Notes under the pieces: model-generated
The model's input: only the letters and a program-made list of their open reading frames with translations
Told to the model about the DNA's origin: nothing
The model's database searches: none
Shown here: positions 25,001-36,735 of the stretch, in pieces
Numbering within the stretch: position 1 is the stretch's first letter
Layout of the letters: each line of letters starts with the position of its first letter
Assembly: GCA_013399895.1 (NCBI GenBank)
Contig: VXBA01005105.1
Coordinates: 56,052-120,051, forward strand
DNA: 64,000 nucleotides
From: Serilophus lunatus
Lineage: Eukaryota > Chordata > Aves > Passeriformes > Eurylaimidae
Reading direction: 5' to 3'
Position numbers and translations under genes: made by a program

Positions 25001-27029
25001 AGTGTATCTACCAAAATGAAGAATTGTCTTAAGCATATGTTTAAACATTGTCCTACCTGTGCAGTACCCTTCATCCCTGTCTAACACACACACATTGGTC
25101 TTTGGGGAATTCTGAGGATCAGCACCCTAAAGTCCTCCATGCTTGAGCTCTTTTACTATGAAGAGTAGGAAAGGAGAAAACTGTGTATAATAAAAAACAA
25201 AAATTACCAATATGATGAATTTTATTTTTTTCCCCTTGAAATCACAACAGAAAATAGATAACAAGTACATCTTACATCTTGAAAGAAAATGTATAAACTT
25301 CGTCTGTAACAATATTTTTTGGGGACTTAGCTGCTTTGTTTCACCTACCTCCTTTCTATAAATCCCTTTTATGTATTGAATGCAGTATATTGGATTGAAG
25401 ATAATCTTATATTACATTCATGGGTTTCAATAGATCATTTATAAGGTACATTTCTTGTTGTGGGAACGCAGAAAAAATGTTTTATTTTTTTGATTTTGAT
25501 ATGACCTGAGTCCTTGAGAAATTTACCTTAGAGGAAGAATAAGTGTAGAAATGGATATCTAGTACTTGATTTTTTTGAGAAAAAGGAAGAAAACTGTTTC
25601 TCAATAAGGTTTCTTTAATACTCAAGAATAATACAGCTCTGGTGAGTCTTCAAGTAACTCTCAAGCTATTTCTCTGCAAGTTTGTAGCTAAGTATTGCAG
25701 AGAGCAATTTGGAAGTGAGAAATTGTTTCATGATAAGGGAACTTGATTCATGCCATTTAGGGCAAATAACTTCAAGAAGAATTTCAGCAAAAGAGTCTTT
25801 CCAGTCCTCAGCTTCTGAAACAGCCTGAGAGGTCACTTGTACCAATAAAGGAACAGATGATGAAAGGCTACAAAAAAATGATGTAGACTACAAGATCTGA
25901 TGATAACGAAGTAAAGAAGTCTAACTAGACACCTTAAAAATTACTGTGATTAAGCAATAGGCCAGAAACTGTTGTTGAAACTACATGTCAAAATATTAAA
26001 ATGAAGTGGGATCATTAGTCTGCTGATAAAGATGCCATATCCTTCACATACAAAAAAACAAGCATAATTTCTTGTCTTCCCTGCCTGGGCACCTTTCGCA
26101 TCGGCTGTGTTTTTTTCCTGCCATAATTTGGTTTATTTTTTTTAGCAGTAATAAGTCACTTTATTTAACACTTTAAAGATTTAAAACCTCTTGTCTAAAT
26201 ATCTTTTTTACCCTCTCACTTAGTATTTCACCGTAAGTCAAAATTCAAGTTCCGTATCTTATCATCTACAGTCTTTTGAAGGCCTAGTTACAACTTAGAC
26301 TACTTTAGCTTTTTCAGAAAATTCTGATGTTGACACAGTTTCAATTTGAGCAAAATGAATTTTCTTAAAGAATTTTTCTTAATGAATTTTTTTAATGAAT
26401 TTTCTTTTTTAAATTTCACCCAGAACGAAATCTTGCTGTCATCAACCCTTCTTTATAAGATTCAAGATTTTGCAATTCAACATTTCAAATAGCTCCTAAT
26501 CTCACTTATTTCTAATCTTCAGATTTCTTTCTAGGTTTCTTTTTTAATTCTTTCAACGTCCTTTTGACTATGCCCACCCAGCCCAACAATATATAAACAA
26601 AATAAAGGAGAATTCATGCTTTCATCAAGAAAATTGATGGAATTTGTGAGATAATGATGCTGACAAATACAGAACCATATGCAAAACACACTGACTAAAG
26701 AAGCCCGTATTTTCCACTCTGTGCAGATACTTGCTAGCCTAGCACCTCACAAGGCTCCTGGTCAAGAATGATAAAGGGTCTTTTATTTTGCTTAAAATTC
26801 TGCATATTTTTGGACTTTATTCCTGACTTTTTATGGTATGTCAGACAGCAAATCTCTCTTTCTTTTCTGAAATATCTCTTATCCTCCTGTATTCCCTATC
26901 TATGCCTTCTAGTTTTTCAGCCAAAATAAATTCCTCTCCTCATTCCCTGAAAAACCCCACAGCCTTGTGTGCTACCTCGTTATTTCAGATATCCTAATTT
27001 CTCTACTTCAGTGAAGTTTCTTGTCCCAT
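22060..27029. other. AT-rich stretch without a recognisable gene
   Basis: Five kilobases of unique-looking AT-rich DNA. Small frames (23154-23432, 24842-25093, 25127-25312) have no recognisable domain. A locally repetitive AATGAATTTT tract lies at about 26354-26406. Nothing else was identified. Confidence 0.6.
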
Positions 27030-27286
27030 TATCCTGGTTTCAACTGAGACACTGTTTTCTTCTTAGTAGCTGGTACAGTGCTGTATTTTGGATTTAGTAT
27101 GAGAATAATGTTGATAACACACTGATGTTTTCGTTGCTGCTGAGAAGGTCTTACTCTAAATCAAGGGCTTTCAGTGTCTCATGTATGCCAGTGAAGAAGT
27201 GCACAAAAAACTGAGAGGGAGCATGGCCAGGACAATGGACCAGAACTGACCAAAGGGATATTCCAGACACAGAACTTTATTCCCAG

Positions 27287-27294
27287 TATATAAA
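27287..27294 (+). promoter_or_regulatory. LTR TATA box
   Basis: TATATAAA follows the CAAAGGGATATTCC segment in the plus-oriented LTR, where this family carries its U3 promoter. The nested insertion begins only 11 bases downstream, so the R-U5 part is separated from the TATA box. Confidence 0.5.
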
Positions 27295-27305
27295 CACTTA
27301 CTCAG

Positions 27306-27851
27306 TGTTGTAGTCAAACAGGTGGACTTAGAAATACACGAGCCAGGGGTTCGTCCAGGAAGCCATTTTTAATGAGAAAACTAACAGGTTTTATACCTTT
27401 TAGAAACCAGCACGTTACAATTTCATTGGCAGATGCACTTGTTTTTAACTATTCCATTGGTTAAGGGCAAGCATTAGATCATCTCTCTTTGTTTTGAGAA
27501 CTTTCACTATTATTTTGATACTGGCTAGAACTGCTTTTCCAAAAAGCATGAGAAAGGGTCTGAAAAATATATTTTTCAGAGCACCTGTTGATAAGGGAAA
27601 ATCTCTGTTGTTGTGTGAGAGATCCAAACTGTCTTGAAAGGTCCTAAGCTGCTTACAGATGTATTTTGAGAAAGTTCTACCATTATTTTGAGAAACCAAG
27701 ATATTGTTTGCTTTTTGCTTTGGTGTTTCTCAGACAGAAATTTTCCAGGCTAACTTCGCATTTTACTAGAGAGACAGAGTTACACAAGCTAACTTTAAAA
27801 ACTCTCAAAAATAGGCCCAAAAGCCCCAGGCTTTCAAAACCTACCACAACA
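27306..27851 (-). mobile_element. Nested solo LTR, 546 bp, with exact 6-bp TSD
   Basis: The element starts TGTTGTAGTCAAACAGG and ends CCTACCACAACA, flanked by ACTCAG at 27300-27305 and 27852-27857. The minus strand reads TATAAAA (27389-27395) then ATTAAA (27368-27373) then a short U5, which sets minus orientation. A 6-bp duplication is characteristic of ERVK (class II) elements. Removing the element and one ACTCAG restores a continuous host LTR, which confirms that it inserted later than the LTR at 27030-28208. The frames crossing it (27445-27699, 27666-27917) are chance. Confidence 0.85.
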
Positions 27852-28208
27852 ACTCAGGAGGGGGACCAACCATTGCTTGAAGACAGGCTGAAAATTGTTC
27901 AATTAGATGGTGAGTAGTTGCATTGTACATCACTTGTTTTTCTGTTTTAACTACCTTTCTTCCTATCCTTTCTATTACAATTATTACAGTTATCGTTAGT
28001 AGTTCTGATAGTAAGATCAGTATTACTAATACTATTAATAACAATATTATTACTATTAGTAGTATTATAACATTTTACTTAGTTTCAATTAACTCCTCTC
28101 CTCTTCTCTCCCCTTCCCTCCCCTCCCCTCCCACAGGGGCAGAGGGGAAGGGAATGTGAACAAATAGCTGCATAGCTCTCAGTTGCTGGCTGGGGTTAAA
28201 CCACAACA

Positions 28209-30841
28209 CATCCACTCTCTCAGGCTTGCTCTCCTATATTTCTCTTTATTTTCAAATCCCAAAACAGCTGTAAACCAAGGTTCAAGTAAACTCAAGATCA
28301 CATCCTCTTCTTTAAAAGAACTTTATTACATAATCAAAGCCTTCTCAGGAACAATATAGAAAGTTGCTGAGCTAGCAGAGAGCTTCTGCCAAGAGCCTAA
28401 AGGGCAAAAATTTTTACTTTCTGTTGTGCTAAGTATGTGAAAGTAATTATTGATAACCTAAATTCACCCTACTGATTGCTTAAGTAAAAAGAAACTGGTA
28501 AACAGAGACCCTTTAAAATTAATTGGCAAATGAAAACACTAATGTATTTGCTACTAGAAACAAGTTTCAGAAAGAATATTTTTCTAATGTCACAAGTTTA
28601 ATGACTATCTTGTTCTAAGAAAGTTTTGTAGAGTGATGCCCTTAAATTAGCTTTATAATCAGTCAGAATCTATTTGAAGAAGATTTTATTTGCAAGATTT
28701 AAACATCAATCTTGGCTTAAATCTGTAATCTCTGGTGTGTTGGTCATTTTTCCAACAAATATTTTCAGCACCAGCTGTTCATCCTTTGCCAAAGCCCTGC
28801 AAATTGATTGATCTGTCCCAGTTCACACTCTCGGGACATAGTTGGTCTATTGGTCTCTATAATCCTGAATGACAGTGTGGATTAAAGCATGCACAGCACC
28901 TGAATTAATTTGTATTTGTGAGTGGAATGGAGTCTCCAAGTATGTTTTAAAATTCCAAACCAAATAATTTTGTTATTATCCTCGTGTACTACAAGAATAG
29001 TATTCTACAAACACATGTACAATATATCCATATGCAAAGAAGTTTATATGCCTAACAGCACAGTCCCAATAAAAACACATTTTACAGCCCTACATTCAAA
29101 TGTATCCAGTGAAAGGAGCCTTAGGAGGGAGGGTGATGGAAGAAATATCTGAAGAACAAACATTGTTCTTAACCTCCAAGTGTCCATCATGATGAAATTG
29201 GAAAAAATGCCCTTCTCTGTTTATTTATTTGGATTTTTAATAATTGATTGTATTAAGAAACTTAGTGAATACTAGAATAATTTCTTAACCAGCATTGAAA
29301 TAAATCTACATATGGTTATTTCTGATAACAGATATGGCATTATTTCTTTTACTGGCTCTTCTACTCCCTGAGCATCAAAACACAATGAGAGGATACATTT
29401 TTACATTAAATCCCTAAATTTAGCAGTAGGTGTTAAGAGAATGAAGATTTAAAATAATGATCACTTCTTTTCCAACTTACTATCAATAGGGGTACGGAAA
29501 GATTAGGAAAATGTGCAATAGGATGGCTAATCACTTAACAAATCAGCGTGTTCCCACTGACACTGTTTGAAGATTAAATGAAATGAACAGAGATCACTTT
29601 TTCTGAGTCTATATGTGTGCATCCTATTTGTGGCTGGTCCAAAAAAAGAGCTTACCTTGTTATAAAACAGGAGTCCAAACACTTGACTTCAAATCGTGTG
29701 TTTCTCCTCCAATCAGATTTTCTTGAGCAACATGGAAGTTCTTGCCTCTGAAGAGAAAAATTGCTCTTGATGAAAAGAAGTATTGAAAGAAGTAATTTGA
29801 AATTAAATGAAATTACCAAAAGCAGGCATTTATTTTCTTAGTCTTGTCCCTAAATAGATAGGGATTATGTTTTGTTTTGTTATGTTTTGCACATTATCTC
29901 TTCTAGATTGTATCTTCACAATGGGGAAACATTAAATATTTTTTGGTAGAATGTGTTAAGATTTTAAATTTTATTGCCATTTCTTTGTTTATCCAGAAAT
30001 ACATTTTGTTCGGAAGTTATTAGAAGTGCCAAGTCTCTTTGCTTTCAGGTCAATTTCTTCTAGGATAGTGTTAAATTTTTCACATATACAAGCACACATA
30101 AACACATACACAGTCATATGCATTATAAATTAAAAGAATTAGCAGGTAAATAAAAAGTCTTATACTCTCTTTTTTTAATGATTTTCAGTATTTGTAAAAG
30201 AATGTACTGAACAAATTAAGATAGCAAATATATTCCGTATATTCCTACTTGTCAGCTAGGAAATGCACATATATTTGACTCAGATTGCTGATACAATAGA
30301 AAAATAATATGAGAAAAGGTAAGAACACTTCATTGCACACAGGCACAATCCATTGTAACTGACATGAATAGCCAAATGCCGTGACATTAAGATATTTTTT
30401 CATTTTGGGGAATTAAAATATTGAATAGTGAAGTTCTAACCAAAAGAACTCTGAAGGACAAGCTGGATAGCTCTTAGAGATCATCTCAGATTTCTGTTGT
30501 CATTAAAATATCTTTGCAATCCTCATATATATATTGTAATCGCATATCTGATATTTCCGAGGGGAAGCTTTCCATCTCCCTTTACTTTTTGCACTAAAGC
30601 TTCTCATTTCCTGTTCCTTATAAGACTGAATCTTCAAAACAGCAGATATTGTCTTAATCTATTGTGCTTGTTTTCATGCAGAGGGGAAAAAGAATATCAA
30701 GAGGAAAAAGGAATAATTTAGATTAAGGCAGATGTTTTTCGAAGTTGACTGAACCACAAATTTTGTCTTAAAGAATCCTAACTGTTATAAAGTAGATTTA
30801 GAGTCTGACACTATTATGTAAAAAGTATATTCAATCAGATG
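28209..30841. other. AT-rich stretch without a recognisable gene
   Basis: No gene or repeat recognised. The frames at 28922-29152 and 30497-30721 have no recognisable domain. Confidence 0.6.
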
Positions 30842-30847
30842 AGTTAC

Positions 30848-32605
30848 TGTTGTGGGTTAGCTGAGGCTGGGAAAACTTTTCCTGTATTAACCCATCTGAA
30901 CAAAAGATTTTTCTTTTATTTTTTCCTTCCCTGCTTCCTCCCTATCCCACCTTTCCCCTCCCCCATACCCACCTTATTGTCCCTTTTTTGGTTCATGTGT
31001 CTCTTTTCCCTTCTTTGGGGGAGGCGAGGGTTGGGGGGAGAGATGTGTTGGACTTGGACCTAGGTTACTGCGAAAGGGAGGTTTTCACGTCACCTGGTCA
31101 CGGCATGTTGTCTCCTCGTGTTCTTTGTGTGTCTGGTGCTTTGCGGTTTTCTTGAGCGAAGTGGCGGTGGTGGCATGGTGCAGTGGAGGAACCAGGCCTG
31201 GCGGGGGTCAAGCACCCTGCTTAGTGGCCCAGTATCTCTAGCGCCCTGGCGCTGCCCAGGCCCAGAGGAGCGGTGGTCACGCAGTGCCATTCCTCACGCT
31301 GGTGATGCAGCGGCAGACTGCACGACCAGCACAGAACATCATTGGAAGCCACGGGGAGGGCGCGGCGCCAGACGGGGCATGCAGAGGTGGCACAACACCC
31401 GGGAGAACCAGAGTCAAGGGAGACTCCAGTGGTTTCTTTCACCACTGCTCTGACCCGGTGGGACGGCAGAGGCGGCAGGGGCAGCAAGGCAAACGCAGCA
31501 CCAAATGGGGCTCACAGAATGCGCACCAGCAATGGCAGCGTGCGAGCCCACTCCAGTCCACTGGTTGGTGTGCCACAGTGACCCACCGTGGTCACGCTGC
31601 AGTATTCCCTGCGCCACCCATGCCAGCACAGCTACAGGCAGCAGCCCCAGCAGTGGGGTTGTGGCATGTGGCTATGCTATGTTGGCTTCAGCACAGGGTG
31701 GTAGAGAGAGCCAGGCTGTTCTCTGCAGCGGTTTTTGTGAATTTTTCTCTGCGTGGCAAAAGCACGGCCAGGCCCTCTCCCCATCCTCCTGGACAGGGGG
31801 ATTGGCGTGGCTGGCTGTGGCTGCAGGGGCCATGCTCGGTGGCTGTGGTGGCGGCAGTGTGGTGGTAGCACATGATGGTGCCACATTGTTTTGACCCTCG
31901 GTGGGGCTCTGAAGGTGGAGTCCTGAGGCAGAACTGAGGCAGAGCTGGGGGTGGGATGGAACCAGAGAGACCAGTAGAATTTGGCAAGAAGTGAGACCAC
32001 CCCTTTTTGGGGAGGACTGGGGGAGGCACGCAAGGCAGATATTCTGAGAGAGTCAGGAGACTATATAATCAGAGAATTCCCAAGACTCTTCCTGTTTCAC
32101 GCCTGGGAGTTCATCAGAGAAGGGACTGGTCTCGATGCCCAGGTTTTCCAGCGTCTGTCATCTTGGAAATCACCACGTGCTCTGTGGGTTGCCTCTTCTC
32201 TCCAGTGGCGTGTTCCAAAGACCAGCCAGCAGCAGACAGCAAGCGTCTGCCTTCCAGCAATCATCTCATCGTTGCCTCCCACACAATAATGCCCCCCTGC
32301 CATCTACCTTGAAGCAACTGCACCTTCGGACATTGAAACGGGGAATAAGTTACTCTTTTTGTTTTGTTTATTGCCTAGTAGGTGGTGGTATTGGTGTGTG
32401 TGTGTGTGGTGGGTCGTTTTGGATTTTTGGGAAGTGGTTGTGGGGTTTTCTTCTGTGGATTTTTTGGTATTTTAATATTTTTAAGTACCTTTTTAATAAC
32501 TATTTTTAAGTTTTAATTTTTCTACCTCATATAATAAATTCTTATTTCTCTAATATGTCTGTATCCATAATTCATTAATCAATAATTTGTCCACCAAACC
32601 TGGAA
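30848..32605 (+). mobile_element. Long solo LTR with exact 6-bp flanking repeat
   Basis: It starts TGTTGTGGGTTAGCTG, the same terminus as copies A and B in their sense orientation. It is flanked by AGTTAC at 30842-30847 and 32606-32611. TATATAA at 32062-32068 and AATAAA at 32533-32538 give plus orientation. The right end reads CCAAACCTGGAA rather than ...CA, which could be terminal mutation or a boundary a few bases off. The GC-rich U3 (about 31080-31970) produces overlapping frames up to 194 aa on both strands without any recognisable domain. Confidence 0.7.
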
Positions 32606-32611
32606 AGTTAC

Positions 32612-34224
32612 ACCAGTAGACTAAAGAGCAACCTGAAGTAGACAATTATATTATCAAAATATATCTTATTCAAAGGTTATTTTTGAAACAGGAGTTTCAT
32701 CAGGTACACTTTTTATGGTAATTATAGTTTCTTCAGGGTTTTGACATGGACATGAGATTAAGATCAATGCCCCCAGTTAGGAGGAAAAGAATATTATAAC
32801 TAAATTTGAGTTTTTGGTTGACATGGCTCCTGATTACACTTGTAAATTGATGCACAAGTCATCTGAATTAATATCTCATATGCTAGGCATACAAATAATG
32901 TTTATTTTATGAAAAATAAATATGTGGCTGAGGTTTGAGGTCAGCATGTTTGCTTTAAAATGAATACATAAGTGCATTCAGAACTCCATTCCAAATATGC
33001 AAGGAAGCTGACCTTTAAAACTGTGGTTGCTCATATTTAATTGCAAGAATACTACACTTTATTTGTGCTAGTATATCCAGCTGTTCCAATGGTATTTCAA
33101 AAAGCAGCTCTGTCACTTTGATGCTCCGGAATCTCTAAATATACCTGCTCCAAGAGTATTTCAAAAAGCAGCTCTGTCACTTTGATGTTCCAGAATCTCT
33201 AAATATATCCAAATTGTCTTAGAAAGAATGGTCTGAACTGCCTCCCTAAAAAATTTAATTACAATTTCTAAGGAAGACACGGTCCTTTGAGCATATTTTC
33301 TAAATTGCTGGCTTTAAAATAAATAATTATCATGGTATAGACAACATTAGGTAGTTTCAAGTGGAAAACCACCATACTTTCACTTTTCTAAGAATCACTG
33401 CATTCTCTTTGTCATAGCAAATGCTTTGATTTCCACCCTGGAAAAATAGATTTTCTAAATACTGTTGCTCTTATTTTCACTGTAATGAGGGAAGGAAAAA
33501 TGATGCAGGTAGCAATTTCTGATCCAAACTTTCAGCTCTTCTCCTGTCTTTGTTATAGACAAGACTTTCCCGTGTAAGGGAGATCCTTCCTGTATTAGGG
33601 TCTATTCATCTGGTGTGAAGTAGGGAACAATACTACAGATATGTGTAAGATCGTAGAATTGTACCTGTAAGTGAAATAGAAGAATGGTGGGAGCTAGGAA
33701 ATGGACAGAAAACACAGACAAAACTGGATGTGAGCAAGAGAACAACTGTGCCTAGGACAAGAAGATATCTGTAGAGCCAGAGAAAGCTGGACATAATTGT
33801 CTAGACAGATTTAGAATAATTTGGGTGGCAAGGAGCATCCTTTAGTTTACTATAACTGATCAACTCTCAATTTCTTTGAGTCATACTTTAAAATTAATAA
33901 ACATCCTCCTTTACAGAAATATTCCTTATTTCATTTGCTTGTCATGTGAATTAGAAGGTAAAAATCAATCAAGATTTCTCAGAGGATCATTAAACAATGT
34001 TGCTGTTGAATAAAAATCACAAAGTGCAAAACACAAAAGGATACTTCATTTTTGTTGTTTATAACTGAAAATACTGCATGGGCTTAAGACACTTTGCACA
34101 TATACCATAAACTCTAAGTTTGCATTTGGAACCCAAGTAAAGAAATGACGTTCAAAGAATAAAAGATCATCCAATGTTAATTAATGATTAAGTGAACAAC
34201 AAATGCAGGCATCGATACCTGCAC
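32612..34224. other. AT-rich stretch with a local tandem duplication
   Basis: No gene. Apart from the 64-bp duplication at 33080-33207 (listed separately) nothing was recognised. Confidence 0.6.
33080..33207. repeat. Tandem duplication of a 64-bp unit (2 copies)
   Basis: GTATTTCAAAAAGCAGCTC..TCTCTAAATATA occurs twice with a 64-base offset (TATTTCAAAAAGC starts at 33093 and again at 33157). The copies differ by a few substitutions (for example GATGCTCCGGAATC versus GATGTTCCAGAATC, and CCAATGG versus CAAGAG at the start). It is an imperfect two-copy duplication, not part of an identified transposon. Confidence 0.85.
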
Positions 34225-35049
34225 AGAAAATAATGTGGGCACAGGGAGCACTGGAAGAATACAGAAACGTTACCCAGGCATTAAAAAATGTGTTAAAGCC
34301 AAACCTCTGCGTAATCTGGAAATGAGGAAGAGAAACAGAGAACTAAAATACAGCTTCTAGACGTACAGCTGAAGGAAAACTAAAGCTAAAGTAAATTCTA
34401 TTCTCATGCAAAAAAAGTGAGAGAACTCATGACAATGGACTGAGAAGTGATGCCTTGACTTCTGTTTTTAGTAGCAATGTTTTTTCTCCAGTGTTTCAGG
34501 TTTATGTTGACTAGTGGCAGAGTCAGAGGGACTATAGTACTCTTTATGACAAAGGAAGACGAATTCAGGTTTAATGTGAACAAATTGGATAAGCACAGGT
34601 TCGTGGGAGTGGAGAGCAAGGGCATCAAGGGAACTGAGCAATTTCTACTAGGCTGCCCTTTGTCATCTTTGAAAGCTCATGGAAGACTTTCCCAATGACA
34701 AGAAAACGAAATATGTCTATGTATTTTGCTCTAGCAACACAGAACAACGAAAAGACTAGGAAGACATAGCTTTGGGAGAAGAGGATCAGGCTGGGGAATA
34801 CTTAAGTCAGTGGACTCAATAAAGTCTGTGGGTCTTGATGAAATTCAGCCACAAGCACCAAGGGAAGAAGGCGGATTTCATTGCAAAGCCACTATTCATA
34901 ATCTTAGATTGACCATGGCAATTGAGATGTGCCTGAAGACTGAGGAAAAACAAAAGTTACTTCTGTCTTCACAAAGAGCAAGAAAGAGTACCTAAGAAAC
35001 CATATAGCCCTGTCAGTTCACCACTATACTTAGGAAGCTGATGAAGCAG
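34225..35049 (+). pseudogene. CR1 ORF2 relic, left part (upstream of the LTR)
   Basis: From about 34781 the sequence follows the CR1 ORF2: AGGATCAGGCTGGGGAATAC, GTCTGTGGGTCTTGATGAAA, ATTTCATTGCAAAGCCACT, ATGTGCCTGAAGACTGAGG, AAGAGCAAGAAAGAGTACC and CCCTGTCAGTTCACC. These encode the region before and at the start of the reverse-transcriptase palm. Upstream (34225-34780) the match is weaker, with GGAGCACTGGAAGAATACAG resembling the segment between endonuclease and RT. Frameshifts and stops break it. It continues at 36736 after the inserted LTR. Confidence 0.75.
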
Positions 35050-36730
35050 TGTGGTGGTTTTACCACTGGGGGGCGCAGCAGTGACAATAGACTGAATAGA
35101 AACTAACAACAGCTAACAGTTTATTTTCTATGGGGCACAAAAAACTACAGACCCTCCAAAGCACTAACCAAATACACACAACAGACCCAACAATGTTCCT
35201 CAATAAAATTAAAATAAAAAGAAAACCAATAACAAATTGCTCCTCCAAGCAGGCTGGTGGGGTGAAAAGCATAGGGAAGGAAGAGAAAGCTGCCACAAAG
35301 ATGGTATCTCCTGTTTTTGGAGACCCTAAGAGACAAAACAGCGAGAAGCATCCTCCCCCCAGGAACCAAAGGGGAAAAAATATCACACTGTTGCAGCTGG
35401 GCAGTGTTCTGGTGCCACTGTCGGGGTTCTGGTGCTGCTGCGGGATGAAGGGAACTGGGAAGGACCAGGAGGAGTGGCAGTCGATATTTTCTGGACCACG
35501 ACGAGCCGACCAAAAGGGCAGGACTTCCAAGGTTCTGGCTTTTATGGGCTCCTGGTATTGCGTGAACTCAGAGTCCTCTTCCCAGCCAGACTGTCTTCCT
35601 ATTGATTGTCGGTGTTGGGTGCCGCTCCTCTGTCCAGAATTTCATCATAGGCAAGATGGCAGTTCCTGCCAAACCCACCATGTGCTCAGACACTGGGGGC
35701 TGGCAGCTGCCACCACCGCTGGCCTTGAGGCATTCCTGGAGCGAGTGGCACTGCCCTCAGGGCCCCTGCCACCTGTAGGGATCAGCCGCGGGCAGTTAGG
35801 GCCGCCCATAGGGGCAGATACCGCTGCACACCTCCCAGCAGTGCGGGGAGGGGCTGTGGGGCCACGGGGCTCTTGCCAGCTGCCCACCGAAAGAAACCAC
35901 CTCCTTGTGCCACTCCTCCGCTCTGCATCACTTTGCTGTGCCATGCGGGACATGCATGGGGCCAGGGCTGCGCTCCTGAGTGACCACCAAGCCCAGCTCA
36001 GCTCACCACCGTGTGGGGCGGACAATGACATCATGGATGCAGCCACCCAGCTTCACCACCGCTGACACCACCAGGCAGCCTGAGGATGGGGGCCACTCTG
36101 CTAAGCTTTTTCCGTGGGGAAACAAGCCAGCTCCGTCCCTGCACTGCCCTGCCACCGCCCTGCCGTGCAAATAGGACAGCATGAGGAAGGGGAAATTACA
36201 AGAGCTGAGACCCAGCCACCCTCCCCCACCCCGCCATGCAGAGTGGGCAGCGGGAGTGGTCCCGCAGAGCCACCAAGTGTACAAGCGAGAGAAACCCCAC
36301 AGATGCCAAGACTTTGGTATGTGGGGAAAGGGAACAGCTCCATGCCTGCCGTGCCCCCGGTTCCTTCACCAATGGCGGTGCAGAGGAAGGAAAAGTGGCG
36401 GGTGGGCTAGGGCTCTGCACCTGAATGGCCGCCTAGTGGCAGCAAGAAGCAGCAGATGCGTGGGGCTGGGGGCTTGCCCAGGCAAGGGAACTGGCGCCGC
36501 GGGAAACCAGGGGAAAGAGCCTAGCTCCGAACCAGTCCCACCGCAACTCTTCCTGGTATTGCTGAGCCTGAGGTCCCCGGAGCCGGGATTGGCTGACCCT
36601 CTCTGTTCTCCTATCCCAGGAATTTTGGGGAAAACACAAAAGAAAATGGCTTTAATGCTTTAACAGGCAAACAACTCAAACATCCCCCCTCACCAGAGTT
36701 AAAAAAACCCCAATATTCAAACTTATTACA
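35050..36730 (-). mobile_element. Solo LTR (1.68 kb) inserted in a CR1, with 5-bp TSD
   Basis: The plus strand starts TGTGGTGGTTTTACCAC and ends CAAACTTATTACA, TG...CA, flanked by AGCAG at 35045-35049 and 36731-36735. A minus-strand AATAAA (TTTATT at 35120-35125) and CATAAAAG (35539-35546) with a further upstream ATTGATTG (CAATCAAT on minus, about 35600) give minus orientation. The ACCAAAGGGGAAAAAATATC / CACTGTTGCAGCTG stretch matches the corresponding part of copy A, so it belongs to the same family. The CR1 sequence reads continuously across the site once the LTR and one AGCAG are removed, an independent check on the boundaries. The 311-aa frame at 35130-36065 and its minus shadows have no recognisable domain. 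Confidence 0.85.
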
Positions 36731-36735
36731 AGCAG

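Larger units (their letters stand above)
27030..28208 (+). mobile_element. ERVK-type LTR of the TGTCCTGGTTT family, interrupted
   Basis: The left part begins TATCCTGGTTTCAACTG (family TG mutated to TA) and contains TAGTAGCTGGTACAGTGCTG, GATAACACACTGATGTTTTC, a TGACCAAAGGGATATTCC segment and TATATAAA at 27287-27294. The right part resumes with GATGGTGAGTAGTTGCATTG, a long ATT-rich tract, a CCCTTCCC-type pyrimidine tract, and ends GCTGGCTGGGGTTAAACCACAACA. The interruption at 27306-27857 is a separate LTR plus one copy of its target duplication. No 6-bp duplication was found at the outer ends, so the original insertion site may have decayed. Confidence 0.85.

Noticed and set aside
31284..31868. 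194-aa plus-strand open frame and overlapping minus frames
   Set aside because: GC-rich U3 region of the LTR at 30848-32605. Several frames on both strands are open at once, as expected by chance in GC-rich sequence.
30842..32611. Full provirus rather than solo LTR at 30848-32605
   Set aside because: No second LTR copy, primer-binding site or gag-pol-like sequence is visible. One TATA and one AATAAA in LTR order fit a single long LTR.
34477..34698. 73-aa frame overlapping the CR1 region
   Set aside because: It lies in the diverged upstream part of the CR1 relic, has a minus-strand shadow at 34404-34628, and has no recognisable domain.
35130..36065. 311-aa plus-strand open frame
   Set aside because: It lies wholly inside a solo LTR with verified TG...CA ends and duplication, has an equally long antisense shadow, and has no recognisable domain.
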